DNA of 64,000 bases, taken from assembly GCF_049472675.1 (NCBI RefSeq), contig NZ_JAPNXM010000008.1:34075-98074 (forward strand), written 5' to 3'. The notes below the pieces were generated by a model that had not been told where the DNA came from, made no database searches, and was given only the letters and a program-made list of their open reading frames with translations. Positions 1-8,994 of the stretch are shown here, in pieces (position 1 is the stretch's first letter; every line of letters starts with the position of its first letter). The translations under genes were made by a program, and so were the position numbers. This DNA comes from Deferribacter thermophilus. Its GTDB lineage: Bacteria; Chrysiogenota; Deferribacteres; Deferribacterales; Deferribacteraceae.

Positions 1-630
1 ACCATCAACATTTAATTTTAGCTCTGTTTTAAACCCTTTTATAACAACCTCTTTCTTCCCAGTAAGGAGATTTACTATTTTATCTTGAAATTCACTTACC
101 TTTTCCCATTCTTTTACAGGGTCATCATAGTTTAATTTGCAGGCATTAAATACAAAATCTTTGTACTCTTCAAAGGACATTTCTGCATCCTGAGCCATAC
201 TTGGTGTGGGATAAGGTGCTAAAACCCACTTAAACTCCCCTTTTGCTTCTCTTTCAAACATGATATCCTTTAGTATTCTTGTTGCTTTTCTATTAATGGC
301 AACTTTTTTAGAATCTACATTTGTAAGTTGTCTGGTATTTGTTTCACTATCTATTGCAATTAGAGCATCTATAGTTTCTGCAGCTGTTTTGCTAACCTCG
401 GGGATAAACTCTAATTGCTCTTTTTCTGCATATTTATAAAAATAGTACATCTGCTCTGGAAAACTCATTTTCACAATTGGATAAGCACCTATTTTAAGAA
501 GATATACATAGCAAGCTCTTATCAAAGGTTCGGCACAAGACTCCCCTCTTATTTCTACCACATCCCCTTTTTTTACTTTTAAACTATAATCACATAGAAG
601 TTTTGCCAATTTTTCTTCATAAGTTATCAT
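1..630 (-). CDS. M29-family aminopeptidase, 5' part only
   Basis: I translated this frame by hand; 210 codons are open from an ATG at 630 to the window edge, so the C-terminal half is missing. The start has a textbook AAGGAGGT ribosome site about 6 bases upstream. The protein begins MITYEEKLAKLLCDYSLKV, followed by KKGDVVEIRGESCAEPLIRA, the usual opening of the thermophilic metallo-aminopeptidase (AmpS/AmpT, peptidase M29) family, then an LAPYPTPSMAQDAEM-like stretch. The family removes N-terminal residues from peptides in the cytoplasm with two metal ions; the metal ligands lie in the part outside the window. Family call is by recognition of the N-terminal half; substrate preference cannot be judged. 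Confidence 0.75.
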   Translation of the reverse strand, partial: MITYEEKLAKLLCDYSLKVKKGDVVEIRGESCAEPLIRACYVYLLKIGAYPIVKMSFPEQMYYFYKYAEKEQLEFIPEVSKTAAETIDALIAIDSETNTRQLTNVDSKKVAINRKATRILKDIMFEREAKGEFKWVLAPYPTPSMAQDAEMSFEEYKDFVFNACKLNYDDPVKEWEKVSEFQDKIVNLLTGKKEVVIKGFKTELKLNVDG

Positions 631-706
631 TTTATTACCTCCTTGTATATATCATTCGAGAATGTTCCACAATAGGCTATCATGTTAATAATTATTATAT
701 TCATGA

Positions 707-776
707 GATTGCTTCGTCGTTTCACTCCTCGCAATAACTGCAATTTATAGTCATTGCGAGCGTTAGCGAAGCAATC
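707..776. repeat. Palindromic ~70-bp repeat, copy A
   Basis: The left half starts GATTGCTTCGTCG and continues to CTCGCAATAAC; the right half is GTCATTGCGAGCG..AGCGAAGCAATC. The halves are inverted copies, so the unit can fold into a long hairpin. It lies in the spacer between the divergent aminopeptidase and manC genes. The same unit recurs at 16060, 18386, 18482 and 18579. No open frame or transposase is associated with it here, so it resembles a REP/MITE-like non-autonomous element. Confidence 0.85.
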
Positions 777-907
777 GAAATATTAAATAACTACTACTGT
801 ACAACAACCTCCATTCGATGTATTTAACTTATTTTATTTATTGAAATTTGCAATTATTTTTTTTAATATAAAAATAGTTGTCAAATATTAACTTTTGGGA
901 GGGGATG

Positions 908-2311
908 ATGTTTTCCATAATTTTAGCTGGAGGAAGTGGTACAAGGCTTTGGCCATTATCAAGGAAGAAATTTCCAAAACAGTTTTTGAGTTTGACTGAT
1001 GAAGAAACCCTTTTGCAAAAAACCGCAAAAAGAAATCTTTATTATTCTGATAAAGAGGATATTGTAATTGTTACTAATAGAGATCATTCCTTTTTTGTAA
1101 AACAGCAGGTTCAGCCTATTCTTGGAGATGATCCTCATATCATCGATGAGCCTATTGGTAAAAATACTGCACCTGCTATTGCTCTGGGGATTAAATATAT
1201 CCAGGAAAAGCTTCATGGCAAATTAAATGATGCTGTATTCATATCACCTTCTGACCATATCATTAGCCCTGCTTCAGAGTTTGCTGATTATGTAAAATTG
1301 GCTGAACAGTTTGCAAAAGATGGTTATATTGTAACTTTTGGAGTTGTTCCAACCAAACCTGAAACGGGTTATGGATATATTGAAAAAAGTAATAAAAAGC
1401 TTTTTGATGAAGATGGAAAAACTGTTTATGAGGTAAAACAGTTCCACGAAAAACCTGACCTAAATACAGCTAAAAAATATTTAGAAAGTGGGAAATTCTT
1501 TTGGAATTCTGGTATCTTCATGTTTTCCATTGAAACCTTTATCGAAGAAATAGAAAAATATGAGCCTGAAATTTATGAGCTATTTTCTAATAGTTTCGAA
1601 ACGATGAAAAAAGATTTTCATAAAATGCCAGAAATTTCCATTGACTATGCCATAATGGAAAAATCTAAAAAAGTAGTAGTTATCCCTATAAACATTACCT
1701 GGTCAGATATTGGCTCATGGGATAGTGTGTATGAGGTATTACCAAAAGATGAAAACAATAATGTTATAAAAGGGAATGTTGTATCTAAAAATAGTAAAAA
1801 TAGTTTAATACTTGGTTCAAAAAGATTGCTTTGCACAGTTGGTGTTGATGACCTTATTATAGCAGATACTGATGATGCTATTTTAATTGCAAAAAAAGGT
1901 TATTCTCAGCAAGTAAAGGATATCGTTGAGCTTTTGAAAAAAGAGGAAAGAGAAGAAGCAGAAGTTCATAGAACGGTTTACAGACCTTGGGGAAGTTTTA
2001 CTGTGTTGAATGAAGGGAAAAATTACAAAGTCAAAAAGATAGTTGTAAATCCAGGTCAAAAATTAAGTCTTCAGCTTCATTACCATAGGGCTGAGCACTG
2101 GATAGGTGTAAAGGGCACAGCTAAAGTTCAGATTGGTGAGGATACTGTATATCTCAGTGAAAACGAAAAGGTATACATTCCAAAAGCTACAAAGCATAGA
2201 ATAGAAAATCCAGGTAAAATCCCTTTTGAATTTATAGAGGTACAAGTAGGCGAATATGTGGGAGAAGATGATATAGTAAGATTTGAAGATATGTACGGTA
2301 GAGTAAAATGA
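908..2311 (+). CDS. manC: Mannose-1-phosphate guanylyltransferase / mannose-6-phosphate isomerase
   Basis: Bifunctional enzyme that makes GDP-mannose from mannose-1-phosphate and GTP and interconverts mannose-6-phosphate and fructose-6-phosphate. The N-terminal nucleotidyltransferase opens with LAGGSGTRLWPLSRKK, the family signature. The C-terminal part, from about residue 355, is the type II cupin isomerase with PWGSF, KVKKIVVNPGQKLSLQLHYH and EHWIGVKGTA. The frame opens at a TTG at 878, but GGGAGG at 897-902 points to ATG 908 (or 905), which gives the family-typical MFSIILAGG start and 467 residues. The downstream glycosyltransferase overlaps its stop by four bases, so this gene probably supplies the sugar donor for the next two genes. 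Confidence 0.95.
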   Translation: MFSIILAGGSGTRLWPLSRKKFPKQFLSLTDEETLLQKTAKRNLYYSDKEDIVIVTNRDHSFFVKQQVQPILGDDPHIIDEPIGKNTAPAIALGIKYIQEKLHGKLNDAVFISPSDHIISPASEFADYVKLAEQFAKDGYIVTFGVVPTKPETGYGYIEKSNKKLFDEDGKTVYEVKQFHEKPDLNTAKKYLESGKFFWNSGIFMFSIETFIEEIEKYEPEIYELFSNSFETMKKDFHKMPEISIDYAIMEKSKKVVVIPINITWSDIGSWDSVYEVLPKDENNNVIKGNVVSKNSKNSLILGSKRLLCTVGVDDLIIADTDDAILIAKKGYSQQVKDIVELLKKEEREEAEVHRTVYRPWGSFTVLNEGKNYKVKKIVVNPGQKLSLQLHYHRAEHWIGVKGTAKVQIGEDTVYLSENEKVYIPKATKHRIENPGKIPFEFIEVQVGEYVGEDDIVRFEDMYGRVK

Positions 2312-3576
2312 AAAAAATTAAAAATATAGGTTTTGTTTCCACACGCATTGCAGGTACTGATGGTGTTTCATTAGAAATTGAAAAATGGGCGCATGTTTTA
2401 GAGCGTAACAATTACAACTGTTTCTATTTTGCTGGTGAATGTGATAGAGATCCAAATGTATCTTTTATAGCACCTTTAGCACACTTTCAGCATCCAGAAA
2501 TAAAAGAATTAAACAGTAAGCTATTTGGAACAAGGAAAAGAGACCATGAAACATCACTTAAAGTTTCAGAATTGAAAGAATATTTAAAGATTAGATTGTA
2601 TGATTTTGTAAATAAATACGATATTCATCTACTTATAACTGAAAATGCGTTAACTATCCCTATGAATATCCCTTTAGGATTGGCATTAACTGAATTTATT
2701 GCAGAAACTTGCTTTCCAACAATTGCTCATCATCACGATTTTTATTGGGAAAGGGATAGATTTCTTGTTAATGCAGCAAAAGATTATTTAGATAGAGGAT
2801 TCCCCCCTGATTTAAAATCGATAACACATGTAGTAATAAACAGCATAGCGTCAGAGCAGCTAAGCCTTAGAAAAGGGATATCTAATTTTGTTATACCAAA
2901 TGTTTACAATTTTGCAGAACCTCCTAAACCTATTGACCCCAAAATTTGCTCTGAAATTCGTCAAATTGCTGGTTTAAGAGAAGATGACCTCTTTGTATTA
3001 CAGCCAACAAGAATTGTTCCAAGAAAGTGGATAGAAAGAGCTGTAGAAATTGTTTATATGATGAAATTGAAAAATCCTAAATTAATAATTTCTCATGCAT
3101 CAGGAGATGAAGGTGATATTTATTATGAGAGAGTAAAAAACTATGCAAAACTTTTAGGAGTAGAAATAGTTGGAATAGATGATTATATCGGCACTGAAAG
3201 GTGTAGGGAAGTTGGTAAGAAAAAATACACAATCGGTGATATTTATCAATGTGCTGATATCATAACATACCCTTCTGGTTATGAAGGATTTGGAAATGCC
3301 TTTTTAGAAACAATTTATTTTAAAAAGCCAATAATTGTAAATAGATACTCTATTTTTATAACTGATATTGAACCATTTGGGTTTGATGTTTTCAAATTTG
3401 ATGGTTTTGTGACAGAAAAGATAGTTGATGAAGCTCTAAAAGTTCTTTCTGATAAGCATCGATTAAATGAGATGGTTGAAAAAAACTACAATATTGCATT
3501 GAAACATTTCTCCTATGAAGTTTTGGAAAGAAAGCTACTTAACATTATAAAAATAGTTGAGAGTGAGTGCATATAA
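2308..3576 (+). CDS. GT-B glycosyltransferase (family 4-like)
   Basis: The 422-residue protein shows the C-terminal retaining GT-B pattern: VLQPTRIVPRKWIERAVEIV (donor-binding R/K region, near residue 235) and YPSGYEGFGNAFLE, which contains the E-x7-E motif at about residues 327-340. The N-terminus reads IGFVSTRIAGTDGVSLEIEK, the acceptor-side glycine-rich loop of this group. Its ATG overlaps the manC stop (ATGA) and its stop overlaps the next start (TAATG), so the three genes are translationally coupled. A GDP-mannose-dependent mannosyltransferase is a reasonable inference from the operon. The acceptor (surface glycan, glycolipid or a compatible solute) cannot be told from sequence alone. 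Confidence 0.85.
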   Translation: MKKIKNIGFVSTRIAGTDGVSLEIEKWAHVLERNNYNCFYFAGECDRDPNVSFIAPLAHFQHPEIKELNSKLFGTRKRDHETSLKVSELKEYLKIRLYDFVNKYDIHLLITENALTIPMNIPLGLALTEFIAETCFPTIAHHHDFYWERDRFLVNAAKDYLDRGFPPDLKSITHVVINSIASEQLSLRKGISNFVIPNVYNFAEPPKPIDPKICSEIRQIAGLREDDLFVLQPTRIVPRKWIERAVEIVYMMKLKNPKLIISHASGDEGDIYYERVKNYAKLLGVEIVGIDDYIGTERCREVGKKKYTIGDIYQCADIITYPSGYEGFGNAFLETIYFKKPIIVNRYSIFITDIEPFGFDVFKFDGFVTEKIVDEALKVLSDKHRLNEMVEKNYNIALKHFSYEVLERKLLNIIKIVESECI

Positions 3577-4820
3577 TGAAATATAATATTGCCATACTAC
3601 ATTATTCTGCCCCTCCAGTTGTTGGTGGTGTTGAAGAAGTTATAAAGCAGCAAGCTCTTCTTTTTAGGCGAAACTTATTAAATGTGAAAATTATTGCTGG
3701 CAAAGGTGCTCAGTTTGAAAATTATATCCCTGTTGTTATTAATCCATTGTTACTTTCAAACAATGATGAAGTAAATGATGCAATAAATTTATTACGACAA
3801 AAAAATGATATGTCAGGAATTAACAGTTTAAAAGAAAGAATAAAAATTTTTCTAAAAAATGAATTGCAAAATTTTGATATCTTGATTGTGCATAATATTT
3901 TAAACATGAGATACAATTTACCAGCTGCAATGGCGGTTCATGAAATTGCTGATGAAATGGATATAAAGGTTATAAATTGGGCGCACGATTCATTATATTT
4001 TTATGAAGATTATGACAAAATTTATGATACCCCGCCTTTTGACATATTAAAAAGATATAACCCCAAAATAAATTATGTCACAATCACAGAGAGCAGACGG
4101 GAATTATTTGCAAAATTGATGAATGTAGATAAGGATAAAATATTTGTTGTTAAAAATGGTATCGATCCTATTACTTTTTTTAGATTGGATATAAACACAG
4201 TAAAAATTATCAACAATGAAGACTTATACAATCAAGATATTATTTTGGTTCAACCATCCAGACTTCATCCTAGAAAAAATATAGAGCTAACCATAAAAGT
4301 TGTAAAAGCATTAACTGATAAGGGGGTAAAAGCAAAAGCTCTAATTACAGGAGCTTTTGATCCTCATGAAAAAAATACTGTAAATTATTTTAACAAACTA
4401 AACACTTTGATAGATGAGTTAAATATAAGAGAACATGCTATTCTTTTAGCAAGATATACTCTCCCATCAGGTGAAGTTATAGAAAGTGATAGGGTTAAGA
4501 TAAGGGATTTGTATCATATTGCTGATATGCTCTTTTTGCCAAGTATTCAAGAAGGGTTTGGTATCCCTTTATTAGAGGCTGGAATGCTTAAAATACCAAT
4601 AGTTTGCTCTGATATTCCACCTTTTAGAGAAATCGCAAATAATTATGCCACTTTTTTTAAATTAGATGAAGATGTAGACTCTATTGCTGACAAGGTAATA
4701 AAAGTTTCTGAAAGCACTAAAACAACAAGGTTTTTTAGGAAAACTTTAAGAGACTATAGCTGGGATAATATTTTCAAAAAATCGATTTTACCTTTATTCA
4801 ATAAAATTTATGACTACTGA
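3576..4820 (+). CDS. GT-B glycosyltransferase (family 4-like), second copy
   Basis: A second, diverged GT-B enzyme. The N-terminal loop is ILHYSAPPVVGGVEEVIKQQ. The donor domain has QPSRLHPRKNIELTIKV and the E-x7-E element in PSIQEGFGIPLLEAG, followed by PIVCSDIPPFREI. All are standard for family GT4. The open frame reaches back to a GTG at 3567, but ATG 3576 overlapping the previous stop is the likelier start, giving 414 residues. The two glycosyltransferases are not close copies, so they probably perform successive transfers rather than redundant ones. Expected to act at the cytoplasmic face of the inner membrane; no membrane segment is visible. Confidence 0.85.
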   Translation: MKYNIAILHYSAPPVVGGVEEVIKQQALLFRRNLLNVKIIAGKGAQFENYIPVVINPLLLSNNDEVNDAINLLRQKNDMSGINSLKERIKIFLKNELQNFDILIVHNILNMRYNLPAAMAVHEIADEMDIKVINWAHDSLYFYEDYDKIYDTPPFDILKRYNPKINYVTITESRRELFAKLMNVDKDKIFVVKNGIDPITFFRLDINTVKIINNEDLYNQDIILVQPSRLHPRKNIELTIKVVKALTDKGVKAKALITGAFDPHEKNTVNYFNKLNTLIDELNIREHAILLARYTLPSGEVIESDRVKIRDLYHIADMLFLPSIQEGFGIPLLEAGMLKIPIVCSDIPPFREIANNYATFFKLDEDVDSIADKVIKVSESTKTTRFFRKTLRDYSWDNIFKKSILPLFNKIYDY

Positions 4821-7209
4821 TTTTTTTGATAGATATGAAAAAAAGAATTTCTTAGCAGTCACCCCTTCTGGCAATGCTTTTCTTGCTGAAGATAAACATT
4901 TTCAGAGAAAAGTTATTCTAAAGGAAATTCCAAAAACTGATGCAAATATAAAAAAGCGGTTTGAAAATATTATAAAAACAGCAGGACAAATAATACATCC
5001 ATCCGTTTTGACAATTATGGATTTTGCTGAGAATGAAAACAATTATTACCTTATACAAGAATTTATAGACTTAGAGTACGATTCTTTTAGTTTAAACAAA
5101 ATAGCCTCACTAGATATTAACCAAAAAATAGAAATTATTTTAGATATCATTGATGCATTACAGTTTGCATACGAAAGTAATATAATACACAAAAATTTAT
5201 ATTTAGATTCTATTTATTTGACAAAAAATCTAAAAGTGAAAATTGACAATTTTGGTATTGATAGAGTTGTGACAAAAAATAATCTAATATCTGAGTTAGG
5301 ACTTAGCACTTCTCCTCCACCATTTATCCCACCAGAAAAAATTGCAGGGAAGCATTCCACTTATAAATCAGATATATTTCAGTTAGGATGTATAATTTTT
5401 ACTCTATTTACAACAATTTATCCATTTGGAGAAAAAATTTCTGAAAATACATTGTTAAATATAAAGAAATTAAATTATCCCCATTTGAGCCTATTTTCCA
5501 ATGTACCTGACAATATTAAAGAAGCAATTAAGCAGTGCTTAAAACTAGATCCAAATCAAAGGATAAATAATTATCAGCAGCTCATTGAAATAATAAAAGA
5601 TTTTGATAAAAAACAGATAACTGTTTCAGAGGAGCCTTTTAACATCATCGAGCTTGATAAAAAACTTTATTTAGTTGTTAACGATCCTAAAATTTCTAAA
5701 GAAAAAATATTAGAAGTTCTTATTGATGAAGGTTATTTAGTAGATGAAAACAAAGTTGATGAAGCTATAAAATTCTCAAAAGGGAATGCTTATTTAATAT
5801 CAGAAAGAGTAGAAAAGTTTGATTTATCAAGATTTAAAGATATCACTCTTACAGTGTCTCAAGATAGATTGGAAGCATACCTATCTTTACCAAAATACCA
5901 TAACCTGACTAAAAACGATATCATATATTTTTTAAAAAAGAATCATATCAATTATGGGATTAATGAGGAAAATATAGAAAAAATATTAAAAAATCCATCA
6001 CTAAATATTCCTGTATCGGTTGGTAAAAAACCAATTAATGGTACAGATGCTTATCTAATATACTTTTTTGAAAAGGATAATATATATAAACCAAAAATTT
6101 TAGATAATGATAATGTGGATTTCAAAGAGATAAACTTTATTCAACCCGTCAAAAAGAACGATGTGCTGTGTGTTAAAATCCCTTATACAGAAGGGATTGA
6201 TGGTATAGATGTATATGGAAGACCAATAAAAGCAAAACCAGGTAAAGATGTTAAACTCCCAGTTGGTAAAAATACTTATGTAAGTTCTGATGGTTTAAAA
6301 CTTATTTCCACTGTAGATGGGCAAATTACATACAACGGCAATCAAGTAAATGTGATAGAAGTTATAATTATTAATAGCAATGTGGATTATTCTGTTGGAA
6401 ATATAAATTATCATGGGGATGTTATTATAAATGGGGATGTCTTGAGTGGTTTTGACATTAATGCTGGCGGAGATATCAAAATAAGAGGTATCGTGGAAGG
6501 GTGTAAAATAATCTCTGAAAATGGCTCTATAGTTATAAATGGAGGGGTTTTTGGAAAAGATAAAGCAGTTATTAAAGCTTTAAAAAAAATAATTACGGAG
6601 TTTATACAAGATGCTGAAGTTTTTTGTGAACAGGATATAGAAGTATTAGATTATGTAAGAAATAGTAAAATAGTGTGCAACGGCTATTTCAAATGTATAA
6701 GAAAAACTGGGACTGTCCACACATGTAGTATTACAGCCTCAGATTTTATCGAAGTAAATATAGCAGGCACAATCCCCTACACCAAAACACAACTAAAAAT
6801 TATCCCATTAAACAAAACATTAATCAAACAAAAATTAAATAGCAACAAAGAGGCTCAAAATAAAATCAATAATTCACTATCTTATGTAAAGGAAATTATC
6901 AAAAAAATAATTTTAAAATATGGGAATATAGAAGATGCTGTTATGGATAAAGAGTATCAACTAAATATCGAAAGACTAAAACAGCTGGAACAAAAACTAA
7001 AACACATTTTAGTAAAAGAAGAAATATTAAATAATCTCTATGAAAGAAGTGTTAATCATAGCCCATTTATAAAAATAAATAAAACATTATATTCTGATGT
7101 CATACTAAAAATAGGTAACTACTCTTATACAAGCCATAAAGATTATTTTAATCAAATTTTAATAAAAATAGAAGAAGGGGATATACAAATAATTGGAGGT
7201 GATTTGTAA
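4810..7209 (+). CDS. Pseudokinase fused to FapA/DUF342 domain
   Basis: Residues 1 to about 265 follow a Hanks-type kinase fold: ATP-lysine in RKVILKEI (K38), SDIFQLGCIIFTLFTTIYPF for the F-helix region and DPNQRINNYQQLI at the end. The catalytic loop reads IIHKNLYLDSIYL, with the HRD aspartate replaced by Asn129, and the DFG position reads NFG (147-149). Catalysis is therefore unlikely. From about residue 345 to 690 lies the DUF342/FapA beta-repeat region (DVYGRPIKAKPGKD, GDVLSGFDINAGGDIKIRGI, GGVFGKDKAV), then a Lys/Glu-rich probable coiled coil to about 745. FapA-type proteins bind membranes or polymers and can assist flagellar or surface assembly. The 11-base overlap with the glycosyltransferase suggests control of glycan production. 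Confidence 0.8.
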   Translation: MTTDFFDRYEKKNFLAVTPSGNAFLAEDKHFQRKVILKEIPKTDANIKKRFENIIKTAGQIIHPSVLTIMDFAENENNYYLIQEFIDLEYDSFSLNKIASLDINQKIEIILDIIDALQFAYESNIIHKNLYLDSIYLTKNLKVKIDNFGIDRVVTKNNLISELGLSTSPPPFIPPEKIAGKHSTYKSDIFQLGCIIFTLFTTIYPFGEKISENTLLNIKKLNYPHLSLFSNVPDNIKEAIKQCLKLDPNQRINNYQQLIEIIKDFDKKQITVSEEPFNIIELDKKLYLVVNDPKISKEKILEVLIDEGYLVDENKVDEAIKFSKGNAYLISERVEKFDLSRFKDITLTVSQDRLEAYLSLPKYHNLTKNDIIYFLKKNHINYGINEENIEKILKNPSLNIPVSVGKKPINGTDAYLIYFFEKDNIYKPKILDNDNVDFKEINFIQPVKKNDVLCVKIPYTEGIDGIDVYGRPIKAKPGKDVKLPVGKNTYVSSDGLKLISTVDGQITYNGNQVNVIEVIIINSNVDYSVGNINYHGDVIINGDVLSGFDINAGGDIKIRGIVEGCKIISENGSIVINGGVFGKDKAVIKALKKIITEFIQDAEVFCEQDIEVLDYVRNSKIVCNGYFKCIRKTGTVHTCSITASDFIEVNIAGTIPYTKTQLKIIPLNKTLIKQKLNSNKEAQNKINNSLSYVKEIIKKIILKYGNIEDAVMDKEYQLNIERLKQLEQKLKHILVKEEILNNLYERSVNHSPFIKINKTLYSDVILKIGNYSYTSHKDYFNQILIKIEEGDIQIIGGDL

Positions 7210-7226
7210 AAATAATTCCCATTCTT

Positions 7227-8093
7227 TTAACTACTGAAATATCTTACATATAAAAAAGATGAAATTTTGTATAGTATATATCCAGAAATCCAACCTGCAA
7301 TCATGTCTACACCATAGTGGTATCCACAATATACAGTTGCTAAGGCAAGTGAAGGTACCAAAATCAGCATAATTCTGTAAAAATAACCACCTACCCTTTT
7401 TAAGTTTAACAAACAAACAAGAGCAATACCCACATGCGAAGAAGGGAATGCGCCACCATCTATTTCTTGTGTAAGATAAATATAATCTACAATTTTTTTA
7501 AAAAGATAACCTTCTCTAGCATAGATATCTACAAAAGTCCTACCACCAACAGCAGGAAAGAATATAAATATCAAGTAGTAAATGTAAAATGAAAAGCACA
7601 GAGTAAACATATAATACAAAACATTATCTTTCTTCATTTTATAAATATAAACAAATGTTAACGGCACCATTAAATAATAAAAAGCATAGGAAAAATGAAA
7701 ATATTCAGAAATTATTCTTTGAGGGATTAATTCATAAAACCAATAAATGGGTGATTTACCAAAAAGTTTTGTATCCCAATCTAGAAGTAATTTATCAAAA
7801 TAACCGTGAAAAAAAAGCTGATTAAGTCTTCCTGTCTCCTGATATATAAAAGTAAAAAACATAATAGGATAAAAATAGTGAATTAAAGTAATCAACTTAT
7901 TCTTATTTCTGTCATATTTAGCAATCAAAAAAATAAAAGCCACACCTAAAAGATGTGTAAAAATATGCATATAAGCAAAACTTAAACTATTATAATGAGT
8001 TAAAACAATAAAAATAATTATTATAATATAAGAAAGTGTCAAAAAATCGTGGGGCAAAAAGTTATAACCATTTGTTTTCTTTATACCATTCAT
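7227..8093 (-). CDS. PAP2-superfamily integral membrane protein
   Basis: Polytopic protein of 288 residues with at least six hydrophobic segments. Two of the three PAP2 phosphatase motifs are clear near the C-terminus: GGAFPSSHVGIAL and, about 45 residues later, YCGYHYGVDMIAGW. The histidine of each motif and the aspartate of the second are in place. Relatives are lipid phosphatases or inositol-phosphoceramide-synthase-like phosphotransferases of the inner membrane. The start overlaps the upstream SDR gene by 32 bases with no obvious Shine-Dalgarno, so translation is probably coupled. The exact lipid substrate is unknown; the neighbouring epimerase hints at a glycolipid or cell-envelope role. 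Confidence 0.8.
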   Translation of the reverse strand: MNGIKKTNGYNFLPHDFLTLSYIIIIIFIVLTHYNSLSFAYMHIFTHLLGVAFIFLIAKYDRNKNKLITLIHYFYPIMFFTFIYQETGRLNQLFFHGYFDKLLLDWDTKLFGKSPIYWFYELIPQRIISEYFHFSYAFYYLMVPLTFVYIYKMKKDNVLYYMFTLCFSFYIYYLIFIFFPAVGGRTFVDIYAREGYLFKKIVDYIYLTQEIDGGAFPSSHVGIALVCLLNLKRVGGYFYRIMLILVPSLALATVYCGYHYGVDMIAGWISGYILYKISSFLYVRYFSS

Positions 8094-8994
8094 AGGTTTC
8101 CCTTAATGCATCGCTTATTGGTGTCTCAACTGGCTCAATAAATTTCTTCAATTTTTCATTGGAACAAACCCAATCTCCAGCAACAATCTCTCTTACTTTA
8201 TCTACAGAAAAAATATCCGGTTTTCTTAAAACCTTATTTTTTAGCTCATTTAGCCAAGCAACTGTAAAAGCAATCTGCTTTGGTATTTTAATAAAAGTAA
8301 CCTTTTTGCTCATAATCTCTGCAATATTTTGAATAAACCCTTTTTGAGAAATGGGATTAGTTGCAGAAACAAAAAAAATTTCACCACTTTTTGTATTACA
8401 ATTAATAAGTTTTAAAATATTTTCCACCAAGTCTTTGACATAAACATAGCTAAATAAATTATTGTTAATCAAAGGGATTATGCCATTTTTAACCATTTTG
8501 TAAGTTTTGTAAAAATCGGTATCAAAAGGTCCGAATACTGCAGGTGGTCTTATAATCAAAACATCTAATTCGTTTTTATATTGCAAAACCTTTTTTTCTG
8601 CCAATAATTTACTTTTACCATAGATACTTACTGGGTTTGGTTTATCATCTTCATTTTTTGCAATTGGACCTGCAGCAGCCTGCGAAGAAATCAAAACAAA
8701 CTTTTTAACTTTATTTTTAACAGCCATTTCAATAAGATTTGCTGTAGCATCAACATTTATCTTGAAATAATCATCTTTGTTAATAGTCTTTGTACAACCT
8801 GCAAAATGCACTATAGTTTCTATACCATCAGGTAGCATCAATGATTTATCTTTTGAAAAATCAAAAGATATAAAATGCTTAAAACCTATATTCTTTCTTC
8901 CCAAAGCTATAAAACTATCCTCTGATAACAGAGAAACAAAATGTCTACCAATAAACCCAGAAGCACCTGTAACAAGTAAAATTTTATCCCCCAA
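8062..8994 (-). CDS. NAD-dependent epimerase/dehydratase (extended SDR)
   Basis: The N-terminal Rossmann motif LLVTGASGFIGRHF and the catalytic YGKSKLLAEKKV (YxxxK) with an upstream SSQAAAG serine region mark an extended short-chain dehydrogenase of 310 residues, the length expected for nucleotide-sugar epimerases and related 3-beta-HSD-like proteins. The start is unusual: the first codon is TTG at 8994, directly abutting the TAA of the upstream MBL gene, and no ATG lies near. Translational coupling is therefore likely. It probably acts in the cytosol on a sugar nucleotide or lipid-linked substrate; the sequence does not decide which. Confidence 0.85.
   Translation of the reverse strand: MGDKILLVTGASGFIGRHFVSLLSEDSFIALGRKNIGFKHFISFDFSKDKSLMLPDGIETIVHFAGCTKTINKDDYFKINVDATANLIEMAVKNKVKKFVLISSQAAAGPIAKNEDDKPNPVSIYGKSKLLAEKKVLQYKNELDVLIIRPPAVFGPFDTDFYKTYKMVKNGIIPLINNNLFSYVYVKDLVENILKLINCNTKSGEIFFVSATNPISQKGFIQNIAEIMSKKVTFIKIPKQIAFTVAWLNELKNKVLRKPDIFSVDKVREIVAGDWVCSNEKLKKFIEPVETPISDALRETYEWYKENKWL

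Noticed and set aside
4810..7209. Flagellar assembly gene (FapA)
   Set aside because: Only the middle domain matches; no flagellar genes are in the window and the pseudokinase fusion and operon context point elsewhere.
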